Of a DNA stretch of 64,000 nt, positions 8,212-17,849 are shown in pieces (the stretch's first letter is position 1; the number at the start of each line of letters is the position of its first letter). A program made the translations under genes and the position numbers. This stretch comes from Micromonospora costi. Its GTDB lineage: Bacteria > Actinomycetota > Actinomycetes > Mycobacteriales > Micromonosporaceae. The notes under the pieces were generated by a model. It was given only the letters and a program-made list of their open reading frames with translations, was not told the origin of the DNA and searched no databases. Location of the stretch: positions 372,001 through 436,000 of the forward strand of contig NZ_RBAN01000003.1 of the NCBI RefSeq assembly GCF_003626655.1, given 5' to 3'.

Positions 8212-8259
8212 GTCACCGGCCCGGAAGGGCGCGGTGGGTGATGCGGTGTCGCCCGAAGA

Positions 8260-8463
8260 TCAGAGCGGGCGGATGTTGGCGGCCTGCGGGCCCTTCTGGC
8301 CCTGGGTCACCTCGAACTCGACGCGCTGGTTCTCGTCCAGGCTCCGGTAGCCGGAGCTCTGGATGGCCGAGAAGTGGGCGAAGACGTCGGCGCCGCCGTC
8401 GTCGGGGGTGATGAAGCCGAAGCCCTTGTCAGCGTTGAACCACTTGACGGTGCCAATTGCCAT
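8260..8463 (-). CDS. cspA: Cold shock protein CspA
   Basis: 67 residues, a single S1-like cold-shock domain. RNP1 KGFGFI is at 13-18 and RNP2 VFAHF at 27-31; the W8/F9 aromatic patch is present. It binds single-stranded nucleic acid and works as an RNA chaperone. ATG at 8463 follows AAGGAGA. The leader is over 130 nt, longer than its neighbours', and includes the palindrome CCGGAGAACTCCGG (8571-8584), as expected for cold-shock genes controlled at the RNA level. Confidence 0.96.
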   Translation of the reverse strand: MAIGTVKWFNADKGFGFITPDDGGADVFAHFSAIQSSGYRSLDENQRVEFEVTQGQKGPQAANIRPL

Positions 8464-8596
8464 CTGTTCGTCTCCTTGACGGAACGTCGGACCCGCACCT
8501 GTTGCGGGCCCGATAGAGGAGCGCTCCACGCGGAACTGCATGGCTCGCCTGTCGCTTCTGGTCGCCCCGCCCGGAGAACTCCGGACACAACAAAGA

Positions 8597-8624
8597 GCGC
8601 CTGGGGCCACAATCCGCCAGGCGC
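8597..8624 (-). terminator. Rho-independent-type terminator after adnB
   Basis: Perfect 8-bp stem GCGCCTGG/CCAGGCGC with a 12-nt loop, 44 bp after the adnB stop, followed on the minus strand by TCTTTGTTGTG. It separates the repair operon from cspA, so the cspA promoter probably lies between 8464 and 8596. Confidence 0.7.
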
Positions 8625-8668
8625 ACACGAAGTCTCTGGGAACCAAAACTGCAACGCCGACAAACCTA

Positions 8669-11600
8669 TCACGACTCGGCCGGATCGGCGCGCTGTTCCG
8701 AGTTTTCGGGGATCGCGGCGATCAACGCGGTCAACCCGGCCACGTCGAGCAGGTCCACCGGCCGGACGGTGACGCCGTCGCGGACGTAGTGGAACGCCGC
8801 GCCGACCCGGTCGACCGGCACGCCGGCCAGCTCGGCCCAGGCCAACCGGTAGACGGCCAGCTGCACGGCAGCCGCCTCGGCCGCGGCCCCGGCGGGCTGC
8901 CCGCCGGTCTTCCAGTCCACCACGTCGAACCGCCCACCGGGGCGGGCGAAGACCGCGTCCATGCGGCCCCGGACCACCACCCCGCCGATCATCGTGGCGA
9001 ACGGCACCTCCACCTCGACCGGCACCCGGGTCGCCCACTCGCTGGACAGGAAGCGTTCCTGGAGTTCGACGAGGGCCTCGTCCGGAGCGGCGTCGGCGTC
9101 CGCGGCGCCCGGCAGCTCGTCCAGGTCGAGCAGCCGGTCGGCGCCGAACCGCTGTTCCAGCCAGGTGTGGAAGGCGGTGCCCCGCCGGGCGTACGGGTTG
9201 GGTTCGGTGGGCATCGGGCGTCGCAGCGTCCGGGCCAGCGCGGCCGGGTCGCGGCGCAGCGCCACCAACTGGGTGACCGTGAGGTGATCGGGCAGCGCCA
9301 CCTCCACCGCGCCGGCGGCCCGGGTCAGCTCGGCCCGCTCGGCCAGCAGCAGGTCGGCCTCCTGCCGCCAGCGTGCCACCTCGGGGTCGTCCGCGACCGG
9401 GTCCCGCCCCACCGCGTCCGCGTCCGGCAGCGCCGGGTCGGGGCCGTCGGACAGGAACCGCCGCACCAGCGCGGCGGCCTCGGCCAGCGCCGGCCGGCGC
9501 GCGCCCAGCGGATCGGCCGGCCACTCCGCCCGGACGACCACCTCGGTGGTCGGGTTGACCGCGTCGGGCGCCGGCTCCGCCGCCCAGGCGTCGACCAGGT
9601 GCCCCGGCCCGCCGTCCAGGCAGGCGTCCTGCACCTCCCGGAGGAACACCGACGGCCCGCGGGGACGCTTGGTCCCCTCCCCCCACCAGTACCCGGAACA
9701 CAGCAGCAGCCGGCGCGGACGGGTCACCGCCACGTACGCGAGCCGCCGCTCCTCCCGCTCGTCGTGCGCCCGCCAGGCGTCGGTGAAGTCGGCCAGCGCC
9801 CGCGCCACCCCGCGCTGGTCGGTCACCTCGTCGAGGTCGAGCCGCGGCAGCCCGTCGGCGTCGCCCCGCAGCGGGAACGGCAGCACGCCCAGGCCGCCCA
9901 GCCAGTGGTCGGAGTTGCGCACCGGGCCGGGCCAGACGCCGCGGCTCAGGCCGGCGACCGCCACCACGTCCCACTCCAGACCCTTCGCCGCGTGCGCCGT
10001 GAGCACCTGCACAGCGCCCTCGACCACCTCGACCTCGCCAGGGGTGAGGCCGCGCTCCTCATCCTCCGCGGCGGCGAGGAAGGCCAGGAACGCCGAGAGC
10101 GTCGCACCGGGAGTCTCCCCGGTGAAGCGGGCCGCGACGTCGCCGAGCGCGTCCAGGTGGCCACGGGCGAGGCCCGCGTCACCGGCGCCGTCCCGGCCGG
10201 CCCGGACCGCCACCTCCACGTCCAGGCCGATGGTCCGCTCGATGTCCGCGATCAGGTCGGGAAGCGACTGGTCCAGCCGGTAGCGCAGCAGTGCCAGCTC
10301 CCGGCCGTACGCGCGCAGCCGCGCGTACCCCTCGGCCGAGTACGCCTGCGCCGGCCCGAGGTCGGCGAGCGCCTCGACGAGCGTCGCCTCGTCCAGCTGG
10401 TCGGGGACGATCTCCGGTGTGCCGTCCCCGGCGAGCTGCCGACGGCCGGCGGCGATGGCCCGGGCCCGGCGGTGCAACGCCACCAGGTCGCGCGGCCCGA
10501 TCCGCCAGCGGGCACCGGTGAGCAGCCGCAGCAGCGCCGCGCCGTCGGTCGGGTCGGCCAGCACCCGCAGCGTGCAGACGACGTCCCGCACCTCCGGGGT
10601 GTCCAGCAGACCGCCCAGGCCGACCACCTCGACCGGGAGCCCCCGCTCGCGCAGGGCCGACTCGATCGCGGGGATCTGGCTGCGTACCCGCACCAGCACG
10701 GCCGTCGTCGGCCGCTGCGCCACCGGGATGTGCTCGGGTAGGGCGTCGGGCATCCGGGCGGCGCCGCGCCACGCGTTCAGCACGCTGTCGGCGATCCAGG
10801 CCGCCTCGTCGGCGTACGTCTCGAGCAGGGCGCAGTGGACGGTGCCGGCGGCCGCCCCACGGGGGCTGCAGTGCGGGATCGGGTCGCGCACGCTCAGCGC
10901 GGCACGCAGCTCCGGCACCCGCGCGCCCGCCGCCCGCAGCGGCGTGGCCAGCGCGTTCGCCACCGCGAGGATCTCCGGGCGGTTGCGCCAGCTGGTGGTC
11001 AGGCCCAGCGCGGGGGCCGGCGCGCCGCCGGGGCCGGTGAACTCGGCGGGAAACCGGTCCAGCGTGCCCGCCGAGGCGCCCCGCCACCCGTAGATCGACT
11101 GGCACGGGTCGCCGACCGCGGTCACCGGGTGCCCGTTGCCGAAGAGCGCCGTGAGCAGCACCACCTGGGCGTGGCTCGTGTCCTGGTACTCGTCGAGCAG
11201 CACCACGCGGAACCGGTCCCGCTCGATCGCGCCGACCCCCGGGTGGTCCCGGGCCACCCGGGCCGCCCGGGCGAGCTGGTCGGCGAAGTCCATCGCTTCG
11301 AAGTCCTCCTTGCGCCGGGCGTACGCCCGTACCAGCGGCAGCAGCTTCAACCGCGCCCGCTGGAGCTGGAGCGCCTTCCGCACGTCCGCGTAGACGCGAC
11401 CCGGGTGCGTCTGCACCTCGGCGAAGAACCGGCCGGTCCAGGCCGCCAGGTCGTCCGGCTCGACGAGGTGCTCGTCCAGCTCGCCGGCGAGCGCCAGCAC
11501 CGCGTCGGTGATGGTGCTCGGCATCCGGTCCACCTCGGACATGTCGCCGTCGTAGTTGCGCACCAGCAGGTCGACGAGCTGCCAGCGGGACGCCTCGGTG

Positions 11601-12070
11601 AGCAGCCGGGTGGACGGCTCGTAGCCGGCCCGCAGGCCGTGCTCGGTGACGATCCGGCCCGCGTACGAGTGGTAGGTGGCGATGGTGGGCTCACCGGCGA
11701 GCGGGTCGTCCAGCGGGTCACGCCCCCGGCGGCCCAGCCGGCGGATCAGCTGGTCCAGGCGCGTACGGACCCGGTGCGCCAGCTCACCGGCCGCCTTGCG
11801 GGTGAACGTGAGCCCGAGCACCTGCTCGGGGCGGACGTACGAGTTGGCCACCAACCAGACCACCCGCGCGGCCATGGTCTCGGTCTTGCCGGACCCGGCG
11901 CCGGCGACCACCAGCAGCGGCTCCACCGGCGCCGCGATGATGGCGGCCTGCTCCCGGGTGGGTGCCGGGAGCCGCAGCAACCGGGCCAGCTCGACCGGCG
12001 TGTACCGGGGCCCGGCGTCGGCCACCCGGGGCGCCGGCGTCGCGGCGTCGAACAGGGCGGGTTGGGTCAC
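8669..12070 (-). CDS. adnB: Helicase-nuclease subunit AdnB (UvrD-like motor plus RecB nuclease)
   Basis: 1133 residues, close to mycobacterial AdnB. An N-terminal UvrD/PcrA motor has Walker A GAGSGKT (57-63), motif [23 protein letters not shown] (motif III) and [12 protein letters not shown] (motif V). The C-terminal RecB-family nuclease shows GRMDAVF and VVDWKTGG (catalytic Asp and Lys). With AdnA it resects double-strand breaks for recombination. Start GTG at 12070 follows GAGGACGAG and overlaps the stop of a mini-ORF; the longer open frame upstream overlaps adnA and is a shadow. A terminator follows the gene. Confidence 0.93.
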   Translation of the reverse strand: MTQPALFDAATPAPRVADAGPRYTPVELARLLRLPAPTREQAAIIAAPVEPLLVVAGAGSGKTETMAARVVWLVANSYVRPEQVLGLTFTRKAAGELAHRVRTRLDQLIRRLGRRGRDPLDDPLAGEPTIATYHSYAGRIVTEHGLRAGYEPSTRLLTEASRWQLVDLLVRNYDGDMSEVDRMPSTITDAVLALAGELDEHLVEPDDLAAWTGRFFAEVQTHPGRVYADVRKALQLQRARLKLLPLVRAYARRKEDFEAMDFADQLARAARVARDHPGVGAIERDRFRVVLLDEYQDTSHAQVVLLTALFGNGHPVTAVGDPCQSIYGWRGASAGTLDRFPAEFTGPGGAPAPALGLTTSWRNRPEILAVANALATPLRAAGARVPELRAALSVRDPIPHCSPRGAAAGTVHCALLETYADEAAWIADSVLNAWRGAARMPDALPEHIPVAQRPTTAVLVRVRSQIPAIESALRERGLPVEVVGLGGLLDTPEVRDVVCTLRVLADPTDGAALLRLLTGARWRIGPRDLVALHRRARAIAAGRRQLAGDGTPEIVPDQLDEATLVEALADLGPAQAYSAEGYARLRAYGRELALLRYRLDQSLPDLIADIERTIGLDVEVAVRAGRDGAGDAGLARGHLDALGDVAARFTGETPGATLSAFLAFLAAAEDEERGLTPGEVEVVEGAVQVLTAHAAKGLEWDVVAVAGLSRGVWPGPVRNSDHWLGGLGVLPFPLRGDADGLPRLDLDEVTDQRGVARALADFTDAWRAHDEREERRLAYVAVTRPRRLLLCSGYWWGEGTKRPRGPSVFLREVQDACLDGGPGHLVDAWAAEPAPDAVNPTTEVVVRAEWPADPLGARRPALAEAAALVRRFLSDGPDPALPDADAVGRDPVADDPEVARWRQEADLLLAERAELTRAAGAVEVALPDHLTVTQLVALRRDPAALARTLRRPMPTEPNPYARRGTAFHTWLEQRFGADRLLDLDELPGAADADAAPDEALVELQERFLSSEWATRVPVEVEVPFATMIGGVVVRGRMDAVFARPGGRFDVVDWKTGGQPAGAAAEAAAVQLAVYRLAWAELAGVPVDRVGAAFHYVRDGVTVRPVDLLDVAGLTALIAAIPENSEQRADPAES

Positions 12071-12111
12071 GGTCTCGTCCTCGTACGCGACTGCGGGACT
12101 GGCACGCTCAC
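12067..12111 (-). other. 14-codon junction mini-ORF before adnB
   Basis: GTG after GCGAGGA opens a frame ([14 protein letters not shown]) whose TGA overlaps the adnB GTG as GTGA. It lies 18 bp beyond the adnA stop and includes the adnB Shine-Dalgarno. Its CCGCAGTCGCGTACGAGG core resembles the mini-ORF at 37,776-37,838. Confidence 0.35.
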
Positions 12112-12129
12112 TCCTCGCACCGTCGCCGG

Positions 12130-15100
12130 CTACGCCTGCTCGGGGCGGCGGGCGGCCGGCGGCTCGACCACCTGACGGCCCTGACCGGAGACCGGGCAGC
12201 TCGTACGCACCGGGCAGACCCGGCACTTCGAGTTGGCGACGGCCGCGAAGGTGGCGGCGGCCATCGTATCGGCGGTACGCCGCACCAGCGCGGTCGCCCA
12301 ACCGGCCTCCGGCCCCTCCCCGGCCGGCGGCTGGCTCTGCTCCTTCGCGTCCTTGGCCGTGGTGCCGAGCTGCACCAGGGCCGCCCCGCCGGACTCCTCG
12401 CCGAAGTCGGCGAACGCGCCCGCCTCCACCGCCGCCTGGTACGCGCCCAGCTGCGGATGCTCGGCCAGGTCGCTGCCCGTCACCGCCGTCGACTTGCCGG
12501 TCTTCAGGTCGACCACCACGAGCCGCCCCTCGGCGTCGACCTCCAGCCGGTCCACCCGGCCGGTCAGCTCGACGGGCCGGCGCGGGTCGTCCAGGCGGAC
12601 GGCGAACTCGTGCTCGATGGCGAGCAGTCGGCGCGGGTTGCTGGCGAGCCAGCGCAGCAGCTTGTCGACCATCGCCTCGGCGCGGTCCCGCTCCGGGCCC
12701 ACCATCCACCGGGCCGCCAGCTCGATCGCGTCGAACCGGGCGGCCACGTAGTCGAGCAGGGCCCCCCGGTCGGCGCTCGCGTCCTCGGCGAGCATCGCGG
12801 CGGCGTGCACCAGGTTGCCCACCCCCTGGGCAGTGCTGGCCGGCGCGCTGCCGCCGTGCCGTTCCAGCAGCCAGCGCAGGCTGCACCGCAACGCGCTCTC
12901 CATGGCCGACGGGGTCACCCGGACCGGCTCGCCCTCGTCGACGAGGGGCCGGTCGTCGGAGAGCCCGCGAAGCCCCCACCAGTCGTCGGGATGCGCCCCG
13001 GGCACTCCGGCGGCGGCCAGCCGGGCCAGCTCGGCGGCCGCGGCGCGCCGCCGGGCGTACGACGCCGCCGGGTCGACCACGGCGGTACGCAGTTCGGCGA
13101 CGAGCGCCGGCAGGGTGAGCGCGCGGGGCGGCCGGGTGACCGGCAGCGCGTCGCGCGGCTCGGGCGCGCCCGCGTCGGTGCGCGCCGCGGGCCGGTCCGC
13201 GGCACCGTCCGTGTCGGACCGGTCCCCGTCGGTGCTCGCCTCGGGGCCGCCCGCGGCGCCGGCCACGTCGGGATCGGTTGCGCCGCCGCCGGCGGGGCCG
13301 CCGTCGGGGGTGGGGCGCGGGCCCGGTGGCGCCGCGCCGCCGGGCGGGGCCGGCGGGTCGGTGGGACCCAGCTCGTGCAGGAAGCGGCTGGGCTGCTCCT
13401 CGTGGTCGTCGCCGCCGACCGCCGCCGAGGCGACCGCGCTGACCAGCAGCCGGCGGCGCGCCCGGGTCACGGCCACGTAGAACAGCCGCCGCTCCTCGTC
13501 GAGCAGGGCCGAGGTCTGGCCGACGACGGTGGCCACACCGCCCGCGCCGACGGCACGCCCGGCGAGCACGTCGACGAGCCGTTCGGAGCCGAGCAGGCTG
13601 CCCCGCAGCCGCAGGTCCGGCCAGACGCCCTCCTGCACCCCGGCCACCGCCACCAGGTCCCACTCCAGGCCCTTCGCGGCGTGCGCGGTGAGCAGCCGGA
13701 CCGCCTCACCGCGGTCGGCGGTCGGTGCGAGCGTGTCGGCCGGCAGGTCCTGCCCGAGAACGTGGTCGAGGAAGACCTCGGTGCGGGCACCGGGCAGCCG
13801 GTCGGTGAACCGGGCCGCCGCGTCGAAGAGCACCATCACCGCGTCCAGATCGCGATCGGCGGCCTCCGCCCGGCGCCGCCGGGCCAGGTCCCCCTCGCCG
13901 GCTGCCGGCCGGCCCCGGCTGATCGCGCCTGCCCACCGCTCGGCCAGCCCGCTGGCCTGCCACACCGCCCAGAGCACGTCCTCCGCCGTGGCACCCGGGC
14001 GGGCCGCCGCCTCCCGCACGGTGGCCAGCAGCCCCGCCACGGTCTGCGCCGGCTCGGCCCAGCGCCGGTCGATGCCGGCCAGCTCGGCCGGATCGCCCAA
14101 CGCCTCCACGAGCAGTTCGCCCGACGGGCGGCGGTCGCCGCCGGCCAGCGCGAGCGCCCGCAGGCCCTGCCGCAGCCGCCGCTCGGCCAGCGGGTCGGCG
14201 CCGCCCAGCGGCGAGTGCAGCAGCGCGACGGCCGCCTCCTCGTCGAGCCGCACCGGATCGAGGGCGCAGCGCAGCAGCAGGAGCAGCGGCGCGACCGCCG
14301 GTTGCAGGTGCAGCGGCAGGTCCTCGCCGTGCACGACGGTGGGCACCCCGGCCGCGTGCAGCGCCCGTTGCAGGGGCGGCAGGTGCAAGGCGGTCGACCG
14401 GAGCAGCACCGCCATCCGCGACCAGGGCACCCCGTCCAGCAGGTGCGCGGCCCGCAGCGTGTGCGCGAGCCAGGCCGCCTCGCTGGTCGCCGACCGGAAG
14501 GTGTGCACCTCCGCCGTGCCGGCCGGCGCGTCGGGCAGCGGGCGCAGCCGGCGGTGCGCCGCCGGGCCCCGCAGCCGCGCGGCCAGCCGCCCCGTCGCGG
14601 CCAGCAGATGCGGGCCGGCCCGGTAGGAGGTGGTGAGCAGCACCTGGGCGGCCGGGGCGCCGGAGGCCGTGCGGAACCGGTGCGGGAACGTCGTGACGGC
14701 GGCCGGGTCTGCGCCGCGGAACGCGTACGTGGACGAATCCGGATCGGCGAACGCCACCAACGGTTTGCCCCCGCCGGCCACCACGTCGAGCAGGTCGAGC
14801 TGGGCCGGGTCGGTGTCGGCCAGCTCGTCGACGTAGACGTGGGCCAGCCGGCGCCGCTCGGCGGCGAGCAGCTCGTCGTCGTCGCGGAGCAGCCCGGTGG
14901 CGGCACGCACCAGCTCGGCCGGGTCGTACGCGATCGAGCCCCGGTTGCTCACGTCCCGCAGCGCGAGCACCGCCACGTACTCCCGCAGGAAGCGCGCGGC
15001 GGCCGGCCAGTCGGCGCGGCCGAGCCTCTCGCCGAGCCGCGCCAGCTCGACGGGCCCCACCCCCCGCTCGGCGGCGCGCATGAGCAGGTCGCGCAGCTGG

Positions 15101-15771
15101 GCGGCGAAGGCCCGGGTGCGCAGCGCGGGGCGCAGGTCGTCCGGCCAGCCGACCGGGTCGTCCTCCGGCTCCTCGCCGACCACGTCGAGCAGCTCACGGA
15201 TGATCAGATCCTGCTCGGGCCCGGTGAGCAGCCGGGGAGACGGCTCGCCCCGCTCGGCGGCGGCCCGGCGGAGCAGCCCGAACGCGTACGCCGGGAAGGT
15301 GCGCACCAGCGGCTCGCGGAGCACCCGGTGGCCGTCGCGGGCCACCCGGGCCTCGATCCGGTGACGCAGCGTGGTGGCGCCCCGGCGGCCGAACGTGAGC
15401 ACCAGGATGCGTTCCGGGTCGACGCCCTCGGCCACCCGCGCGGCGACCGCCTCGACCAGGGTGCTGGTCTTGCCGGTGCCGGGCCCGCCGACGACCAGCA
15501 TCGGCCCGTCGGTGTGCCCGATAACCTCGGCCTGCACCGGATCGGCCCGCCACCCCCCGGAGGCCCGAGCGTCCCCCTGGGTTGCTCCCGCGGGCAGCGC
15601 GTCCCCCTCGGTCGCCCCGTCGGGCCGACCGAGCTCCTGGGTCGGCCCCGCGGGCCGACCGAGCTCCTGGGTCGGCCCCGCGGGCCGACCGAGCTCCTGG
15701 GTCGGCCCCGCGGGCCGACCGAGCCCCTGGGTCGGCCCCGCGGGCCGACGCACCAACCGGTACGCCTGCAT
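12130..15771 (-). CDS. adnA: Helicase-nuclease subunit AdnA with Fe-S nuclease domain
   Basis: 1213 residues. Motor: GGPGTGKT at 95-102, motif II weakened to [24 protein letters not shown], and FYVAVTRARRRLL (motif VI). Nuclease: GRVDRLEV and VVVDLKTGK. Cysteines in ALRCSLRW and KCRVCPVRTSCP give the C-x(n)-C-x2-C-x5-C pattern of the 4Fe-4S 'staple' of AddB/AdnA nucleases. It partners AdnB, encoded 59 bp downstream. ATG at 15771 begins MQAYRLVRRP, which I take as the family N-terminus. A run of decapeptide repeats (about 9-60) follows and separates it from the motor. Confidence 0.9.
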   Translation of the reverse strand: MQAYRLVRRPAGPTQGLGRPAGPTQELGRPAGPTQELGRPAGPTQELGRPDGATEGDALPAGATQGDARASGGWRADPVQAEVIGHTDGPMLVVGGPGTGKTSTLVEAVAARVAEGVDPERILVLTFGRRGATTLRHRIEARVARDGHRVLREPLVRTFPAYAFGLLRRAAAERGEPSPRLLTGPEQDLIIRELLDVVGEEPEDDPVGWPDDLRPALRTRAFAAQLRDLLMRAAERGVGPVELARLGERLGRADWPAAARFLREYVAVLALRDVSNRGSIAYDPAELVRAATGLLRDDDELLAAERRRLAHVYVDELADTDPAQLDLLDVVAGGGKPLVAFADPDSSTYAFRGADPAAVTTFPHRFRTASGAPAAQVLLTTSYRAGPHLLAATGRLAARLRGPAAHRRLRPLPDAPAGTAEVHTFRSATSEAAWLAHTLRAAHLLDGVPWSRMAVLLRSTALHLPPLQRALHAAGVPTVVHGEDLPLHLQPAVAPLLLLLRCALDPVRLDEEAAVALLHSPLGGADPLAERRLRQGLRALALAGGDRRPSGELLVEALGDPAELAGIDRRWAEPAQTVAGLLATVREAAARPGATAEDVLWAVWQASGLAERWAGAISRGRPAAGEGDLARRRRAEAADRDLDAVMVLFDAAARFTDRLPGARTEVFLDHVLGQDLPADTLAPTADRGEAVRLLTAHAAKGLEWDLVAVAGVQEGVWPDLRLRGSLLGSERLVDVLAGRAVGAGGVATVVGQTSALLDEERRLFYVAVTRARRRLLVSAVASAAVGGDDHEEQPSRFLHELGPTDPPAPPGGAAPPGPRPTPDGGPAGGGATDPDVAGAAGGPEASTDGDRSDTDGAADRPAARTDAGAPEPRDALPVTRPPRALTLPALVAELRTAVVDPAASYARRRAAAAELARLAAAGVPGAHPDDWWGLRGLSDDRPLVDEGEPVRVTPSAMESALRCSLRWLLERHGGSAPASTAQGVGNLVHAAAMLAEDASADRGALLDYVAARFDAIELAARWMVGPERDRAEAMVDKLLRWLASNPRRLLAIEHEFAVRLDDPRRPVELTGRVDRLEVDAEGRLVVVDLKTGKSTAVTGSDLAEHPQLGAYQAAVEAGAFADFGEESGGAALVQLGTTAKDAKEQSQPPAGEGPEAGWATALVRRTADTMAAATFAAVANSKCRVCPVRTSCPVSGQGRQVVEPPAARRPEQA
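15621..15749 (-). repeat. 30-bp coding tandem repeat in adnA
   Basis: A 30-bp unit (cgggccgaccgagctcctgg then gtcggccccg on the plus strand) occurs 4.3 times, nearly identical; two more degenerate units lie at about 15,561-15,620. Each unit encodes the decapeptide RPAGPTQELG without breaking the adnA frame, which suggests recent slippage-driven expansion of a linker. Confidence 0.9.
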
Positions 15772-15836
15772 CACCTCATCCCACCACGCCCCTCCGACAC
15801 CCCGCCCCACCCCTCGCCTCTACTCGCCTCTACTCC

Positions 15837-15897
15837 GTTGATCATGAAGTTGTTGCCGCGACACGCCGATGCCGAGGGCAATAACTTCATGATCAAC
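15837..15897. repeat. 61-bp palindromic intergenic element, copy 1
   Basis: Arms of 21 bp (GTTGATCATGAAGTTGTTGCC and its near-complement) match at 20 of 21 positions around a 19-bp centre. A second copy of the same length lies inverted at 46,387-46,447. It sits between the start of adnA and the end of the downstream-facing LOG gene further left. Confidence 0.85.
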
Positions 15898-15921
15898 CGC
15901 GAACGGGGGGGCCGGTGGGGG

Positions 15922-16467
15922 TCAAGCCAGGTGGGACTCCAGGACGTTCAGGGCGGCGGGTACGGAGTCGACGACGGTGAGCAGGCCGAGACCGGCCGGC
16001 TTGAGGAACTGCTGGTCGGTGAGCGCGGCCAGCCAGTCGAGCAGCGGGCGGTAGAACCCGTCGGCGTCCACGAGCACCATCGGCTTGCCGTGCAGGGCGA
16101 GGGTGGCGGTCGTCCAGACCTCGAACAGCTCGTCGAGCGTGCCCAGCCCGCCCGGCAGGGTGAGGAACGCGTCGGACTTCTCGATCATGAGCGTCTTGCG
16201 GCTGGCCATGGAGTCGGTGATGAGCAGCTCGTCCGACTTCAGGTCGGCGACCTCCAGGTCGACCAGCGCCTGCGGGATCACCCCGACCGTCGGCCCGCCG
16301 GCCGCCCGGGCGCCGTCGGCGAGCGCGCCCATCATCCCCACGCAGCCGCCGCCGCTCACCAGGGTGTGCCCGCGCCGGGCGATCTCCGCGCCGGTGTCGG
16401 CCGCGAGGGACAGCCAGCGGCGGTCGAGCGTACGGGAGGAGGCGCAGAAGACGCAGATGGCGGCCAT
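15922..16467 (-). CDS. LOG-family (TIGR00730) Rossmann-fold protein
   Basis: 181 residues. The lysine-decarboxylase-like/LOG fold shows SGGGCVGMMG (38-47) and the signature PGGLGTLDE (105-113). Members act as cytokinin riboside 5'-monophosphate phosphoribohydrolases or related nucleotide hydrolases in the cytosol. It lies 3 bp after a second, longer LOG gene, and the pair sits beside dapE/dapD. ATG at 16467. The bacterial substrate is not shown by sequence. Confidence 0.88.
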   Translation of the reverse strand: MAAICVFCASSRTLDRRWLSLAADTGAEIARRGHTLVSGGGCVGMMGALADGARAAGGPTVGVIPQALVDLEVADLKSDELLITDSMASRKTLMIEKSDAFLTLPGGLGTLDELFEVWTTATLALHGKPMVLVDADGFYRPLLDWLAALTDQQFLKPAGLGLLTVVDSVPAALNVLESHLA

Positions 16468-16470
16468 CGT

Positions 16471-17433
16471 TCAGCCCTCCCCGCCCTCGCCGGCGTCGAT
16501 CCGCTCGGCCACGTCGGCCGGGGCGACTCCGTTCGGGACGGCGGCCGCCCCGGCGCGATCCCCCGGTGCGGGGCCCCGCCCCTCGGCCGCCGCGTGCTGC
16601 GCGGCGGCGTCCCGCTGGTCGGCGGCCGTACGCGCCACCGCCTCCTCGCGGACGGCGTCCTGCTCGGCGGAGAGCGCCGCCTCGGCCTCGATGATGTGCC
16701 GGACGGCGGCGTCGACGTCGTCGGTGAGGCAGATCAGCTCCAGGTCGACCGGCCCGATCTTCCCGCCGGCCGCCATGGTGTCGCGCAGCCAGTCGAGCAG
16801 CCCACGCCAGTAGTCGACACCCATGAGCACCACGGGGAAACGGGTGACCTTGCCGGTCTGCACCAGGGTGAGCGCCTCGAAGAGCTCGTCCATGGTGCCG
16901 AACCCGCCCGGCAGCACCACGAACGCCTGGGCGTACTTGACGAACATCGTCTTTCGGGCGAAGAAGTAGCGGAAGTCGATGGCCAGGTCGACCCAGTCGT
17001 TGATGCCCTGCTCGAAGGGGAGTTCGATGCCGAGCCCCACGGAGAGACCGCCGGCCTCGCTGGCGCCCCGGTTGGCGGCCTCCATGACGCCGGGCCCGCC
17101 ACCGGTGATGACGGCGTAGCCGGCGCGGGCCAGGGCGCCGCCCAGGTCCTCGGCCATCCGGCACTCCGGGCTGTCGGGGCCGCTGCGGGCGGAACCGAAG
17201 ACGCTGACGGCGGGCGGGAGGTCGGCGAGCGTGTCGAAGCCCTCGACGAACTCGGAGAGGATCCGCAGCGCCCGCCAGGCGTCCTTCGTCTTCCAGTCGC
17301 CACGGCCACGCGAGTCCAGCAGCCGTTGGTCGGCGGTGGTGTTCGGGATCGCGTCCCGTCGCAGGGTGACCGCGCCCCGGTGCCGCTCCTGCCGCGGCGA
17401 CCGGCTGGTCTCCCGCCCGTTGCTCTGGCTCAT
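16471..17433 (-). CDS. LOG-family (TIGR00730) protein, long form
   Basis: 320 residues. The LOG core (ITGGGPGVMEAANRGA; PGGFGTMDELFEALT) is preceded by about 70 polar residues and followed by an Ala/Glu/Gly-rich tail of about 70 with low complexity. ATG at 17433 (MSQSNGRETS) is chosen; a further in-frame ATG extends it by 37 unlike-family residues. Likely a nucleotide hydrolase paralogous to the next gene. Tandem LOG genes of short and long type near dapD/dapE are, as I recall, common in actinomycetes. Confidence 0.85.
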   Translation of the reverse strand: MSQSNGRETSRSPRQERHRGAVTLRRDAIPNTTADQRLLDSRGRGDWKTKDAWRALRILSEFVEGFDTLADLPPAVSVFGSARSGPDSPECRMAEDLGGALARAGYAVITGGGPGVMEAANRGASEAGGLSVGLGIELPFEQGINDWVDLAIDFRYFFARKTMFVKYAQAFVVLPGGFGTMDELFEALTLVQTGKVTRFPVVLMGVDYWRGLLDWLRDTMAAGGKIGPVDLELICLTDDVDAAVRHIIEAEAALSAEQDAVREEAVARTAADQRDAAAQHAAAEGRGPAPGDRAGAAAVPNGVAPADVAERIDAGEGGEG

Positions 17434-17543
17434 GCAAGCAACCGTAGTGGAGCCGCACCGGTCGGGTGCGGGCGGCGAGAACGCGGAGAAATAGTTCGAG
17501 ATCTTGGGCAACGAAATCGGTCGCCCGTACGTCTTACTATTCA

Positions 17544-17556
17544 CATACCGGGTATG
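17544..17556. promoter_or_regulatory. Palindrome CATACCGGGTATG
   Basis: Perfect 6-bp arms around one base, 32 bp before the start of the 54-residue gene and preceded by TTACTAT. It has operator geometry; no cognate regulator identified. Confidence 0.3.
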
Positions 17557-17588
17557 CCCCGGCGCGCGCCTTCGGGGGAGGAGCCAGC

Positions 17589-17753
17589 GTGATCACCAAC
17601 AGCGAGATGATCCGGATCCGTCGCCAGATGCAGCGACGGATCCGTGACGTGGTGGCCGAGCGCCGCCGCGCCCGTCAGCTGGAGCCGGCCGGCGGCGAGC
17701 CGACCGGCGATCCCGCCGACGTCCGGCCGGCCGCCGACACCGCCGCGGTCTGA
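17589..17753 (+). CDS. Small basic hypothetical protein
   Basis: 54 residues. GTG at 17589 follows GGGGGAGGAG. The first half is a strongly basic helix (MIRIRRQMQRRIRDVVAERR), the second a Pro/Ala/Asp-rich tail. It could bind nucleic acid or a protein, but no family is recognised. It is alone on the plus strand between the LOG genes and dapE. ATG at 17607 is an alternative start. Confidence 0.5.
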   Translation: MITNSEMIRIRRQMQRRIRDVVAERRRARQLEPAGGEPTGDPADVRPAADTAAV

Positions 17754-17784
17754 CCCGCCGGCCGCGCATCGAGCAGCGAGCGCC

Positions 17785-17838
17785 GATCAAGAGGTGTGCG
17801 TCACCGGGCCCGTCCCGGCCGACGCATACCTCTTGCTC
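17785..17838. repeat. 54-bp palindromic intergenic element, copy 1
   Basis: GATCAAGAGGTGTGCGTC and GACGCATACCTCTTGCTC pair at 16 of 18 positions. It lies between two convergent genes, so it may also act as a terminator. Copy 2, of equal length, is at 60,180-60,233. Confidence 0.8.
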
Positions 17839-17849
17839 GCGTCTCCGCC

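Noticed and set aside
8669-13663. A single 1664-codon open frame covering adnB and part of adnA
   Set aside because: The part above 12,070 has shadow-type Arg/Gly/Ala composition and overlaps the real adnA in another frame; adnB has a good GTG start at 12,070.
15621-15749. CRISPR-like regular repeat
   Set aside because: Units are directly adjacent with no spacers and lie in frame in adnA.
17504-17540. TTGGGC and TACTAT as a promoter
   Set aside because: Spacer of 25 bp is too long for a normal housekeeping promoter.
11962-17592. 1876-codon open frame on the plus strand
   Set aside because: A consequence of high GC and the 30-bp repeats; antisense to adnA and the LOG genes and with no known domain.
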